Assembly: GCA_900547225.1 (NCBI GenBank)
Contig: URFW01000003.1
Location: 112,719-176,718, forward strand
DNA: 64,000 bases
Origin: an uncultured Mycoplasmatota bacterium
GTDB taxonomy: Bacteria > Bacillota_I > Bacilli_A > RF39 > UBA660
Direction of reading: 5' to 3'
Positions 63,556 through 64,000 of the stretch are shown here, one piece after another. Under the pieces are notes generated by a model. It ran no database searches and was not told the origin of the DNA. It saw only the letters and a program-made list of their open reading frames with translations. Position numbers and translations under genes: made by a program. Within the stretch, counting starts at the first letter, position 1. Each line of letters opens with the position of its first letter.

Positions 63556-64000
63556 TAGAGCAAACAGATTTAATGAAGCTATTAGAAAGCTATAAAATAG
63601 ATTATAAAAAAGTAATGACTGATAAAGTGTTAGATAAAGGAGAATACTTTGGAATAAAACACGTTTTAGAGTATTTGGTAAATGAAGTAGGAATAAATCC
63701 TAAAAACATAGAAAAATGTCCTAGTATATTATATTTAAATGTAAATGAAGTAAGAAAAAATTATGAGTTTTTAAAACAAGAAAAAATAAATATAAGTGAT
63801 GTTGAAACTTGCCTTCACGTTTTAAGTACGGATAATAAAGATTTAAAAGAAACTTATTACTATGTATTAGAAAATTATGGATTAATGACAATTAATAGAA
63901 CTACATCTATTTTAAGATGTAAAAAAGATAGAATAATAGATATAGAAAAATATGGTTTATCAAAGGACGTAACGATAAGTGCCTCAATATCTAGAAGAAC
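63552..64000 (+). CDS. mTERF-like helical-repeat protein (partial, runs off the end)
   Basis: ATG 63552 overlaps the TGA of the preceding gene. 149 residues are visible with no stop before the window ends. Repeats of about 33-38 residues recall mTERF motifs: INPKNIEKCPSILYLNVNEV then YEFLKQEKINISDVETCLHVL and YYYVLENYGLMTINRTTSIL. mTERF proteins are best known from mitochondria and plastids, where they bind nucleic acid; bacterial relatives are little studied. No other domain is visible in the part seen. Confidence 0.55.
   Translation, partial: MIEQTDLMKLLESYKIDYKKVMTDKVLDKGEYFGIKHVLEYLVNEVGINPKNIEKCPSILYLNVNEVRKNYEFLKQEKINISDVETCLHVLSTDNKDLKETYYYVLENYGLMTINRTTSILRCKKDRIIDIEKYGLSKDVTISASISRR

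Noticed and set aside
1..64000. tRNA, rRNA, insertion sequences, integrases or prophage
   Set aside because: No cloverleaf, rRNA, transposase or integrase sequence was recognised; only the 45.2 kb remnant and possibly dinD hint at past mobile DNA.
1..64000. Mycoplasma-type code with TGA as Trp
   Set aside because: TGG codes Trp throughout, and TGA ends at least the 90-residue gene at 63555.

Overview
This 64 kb window is chromosomal DNA from a very AT-rich, low-GC Gram-positive bacterium. Standard code fits: TGA works as a stop, for example at 63553-63555. The dnaB-dnaI-thrS neighbourhood, LexA with CGAAC-n4-GTTCG boxes, a T-box leader, DnaE, comEA-comEC and GGTGAT-type ribosome sites all point to the Bacilli or a related reduced lineage. 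An oxygen-sensitive ribonucleotide reductase (nrdD/nrdG), pyruvate:ferredoxin oxidoreductase and a PerR-rubrerythrin pair indicate an anaerobic, fermentative life. The exact taxon cannot be fixed from the window.

Layout. 0-8 kb: end of an unknown gene, an NAD(P)-dependent dehydrogenase of the diaminopentanoate dehydrogenase type, a LiaF-like membrane protein, serine acetyltransferase, a HelD-type helicase with a structured leader, and the primosome pair dnaB-dnaI. 8-11 kb: a threonine T-box controls a nucleotidyltransferase-like gene and a ThrS lacking its TGS domain. 11-15 kb: a Crp/Fnr regulator faces the nrdD-nrdG-dut operon across a perfect palindrome. 15-18.6 kb: a solitary pilin-like gene, L28 (rpmB) and dnaE. 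18.7-22.5 kb: four tandem cassettes encoding proteins made of 28-residue repeats, with an 836-bp exact duplication. 22.5-30 kb: rnc-smc (short SMC), small membrane proteins, peptide deformylase, a YjcZ-like peptide, an FtsW/RodA protein and a ZIP transporter. 30.1-30.5 kb: a small hydrophobic ORF facing a predicted antisense RNA, which resembles a type I toxin-antitoxin locus. 30.5-35.2 kb: comEA-comEC, dinD, lexA and a divergent 47-residue membrane protein under a LexA box, in the position of yneA. 35-45 kb: transketolase, TypA, a HipA-like kinase, NifJ and an rRNA methyltransferase. 45-48.7 kb: a structured RNA before a frameshifted gene remnant, an unknown membrane protein, a GNAT-like acyltransferase protein and a secreted EF-hand protein. 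48.7-53.2 kb: a MarR-controlled heterodimeric ABC exporter. 53.2-64 kb: adenosine deaminase, phosphatase, a second deformylase-like protein, CorA, an AI-2E family transporter, perR-rbr, two pseudouridine synthases, a Spx/ArsC-like protein, GDPD, an RlmI-like methyltransferase, a HAD protein, SpoVS, GtrA and two genes with mTERF-like helical repeats, the last running off the end.

Regulation is unusually readable. Sequence-visible operators exist for LexA, PerR, the Crp/Fnr protein and the MarR protein, alongside one T-box, two other structured leaders and many intrinsic terminators shared by convergent genes. The least explained parts are the 28-residue-repeat cassette cluster, the 30.3 kb small-ORF/antisense locus, the 45.1 kb structured RNA and the mTERF-like genes at the right edge.
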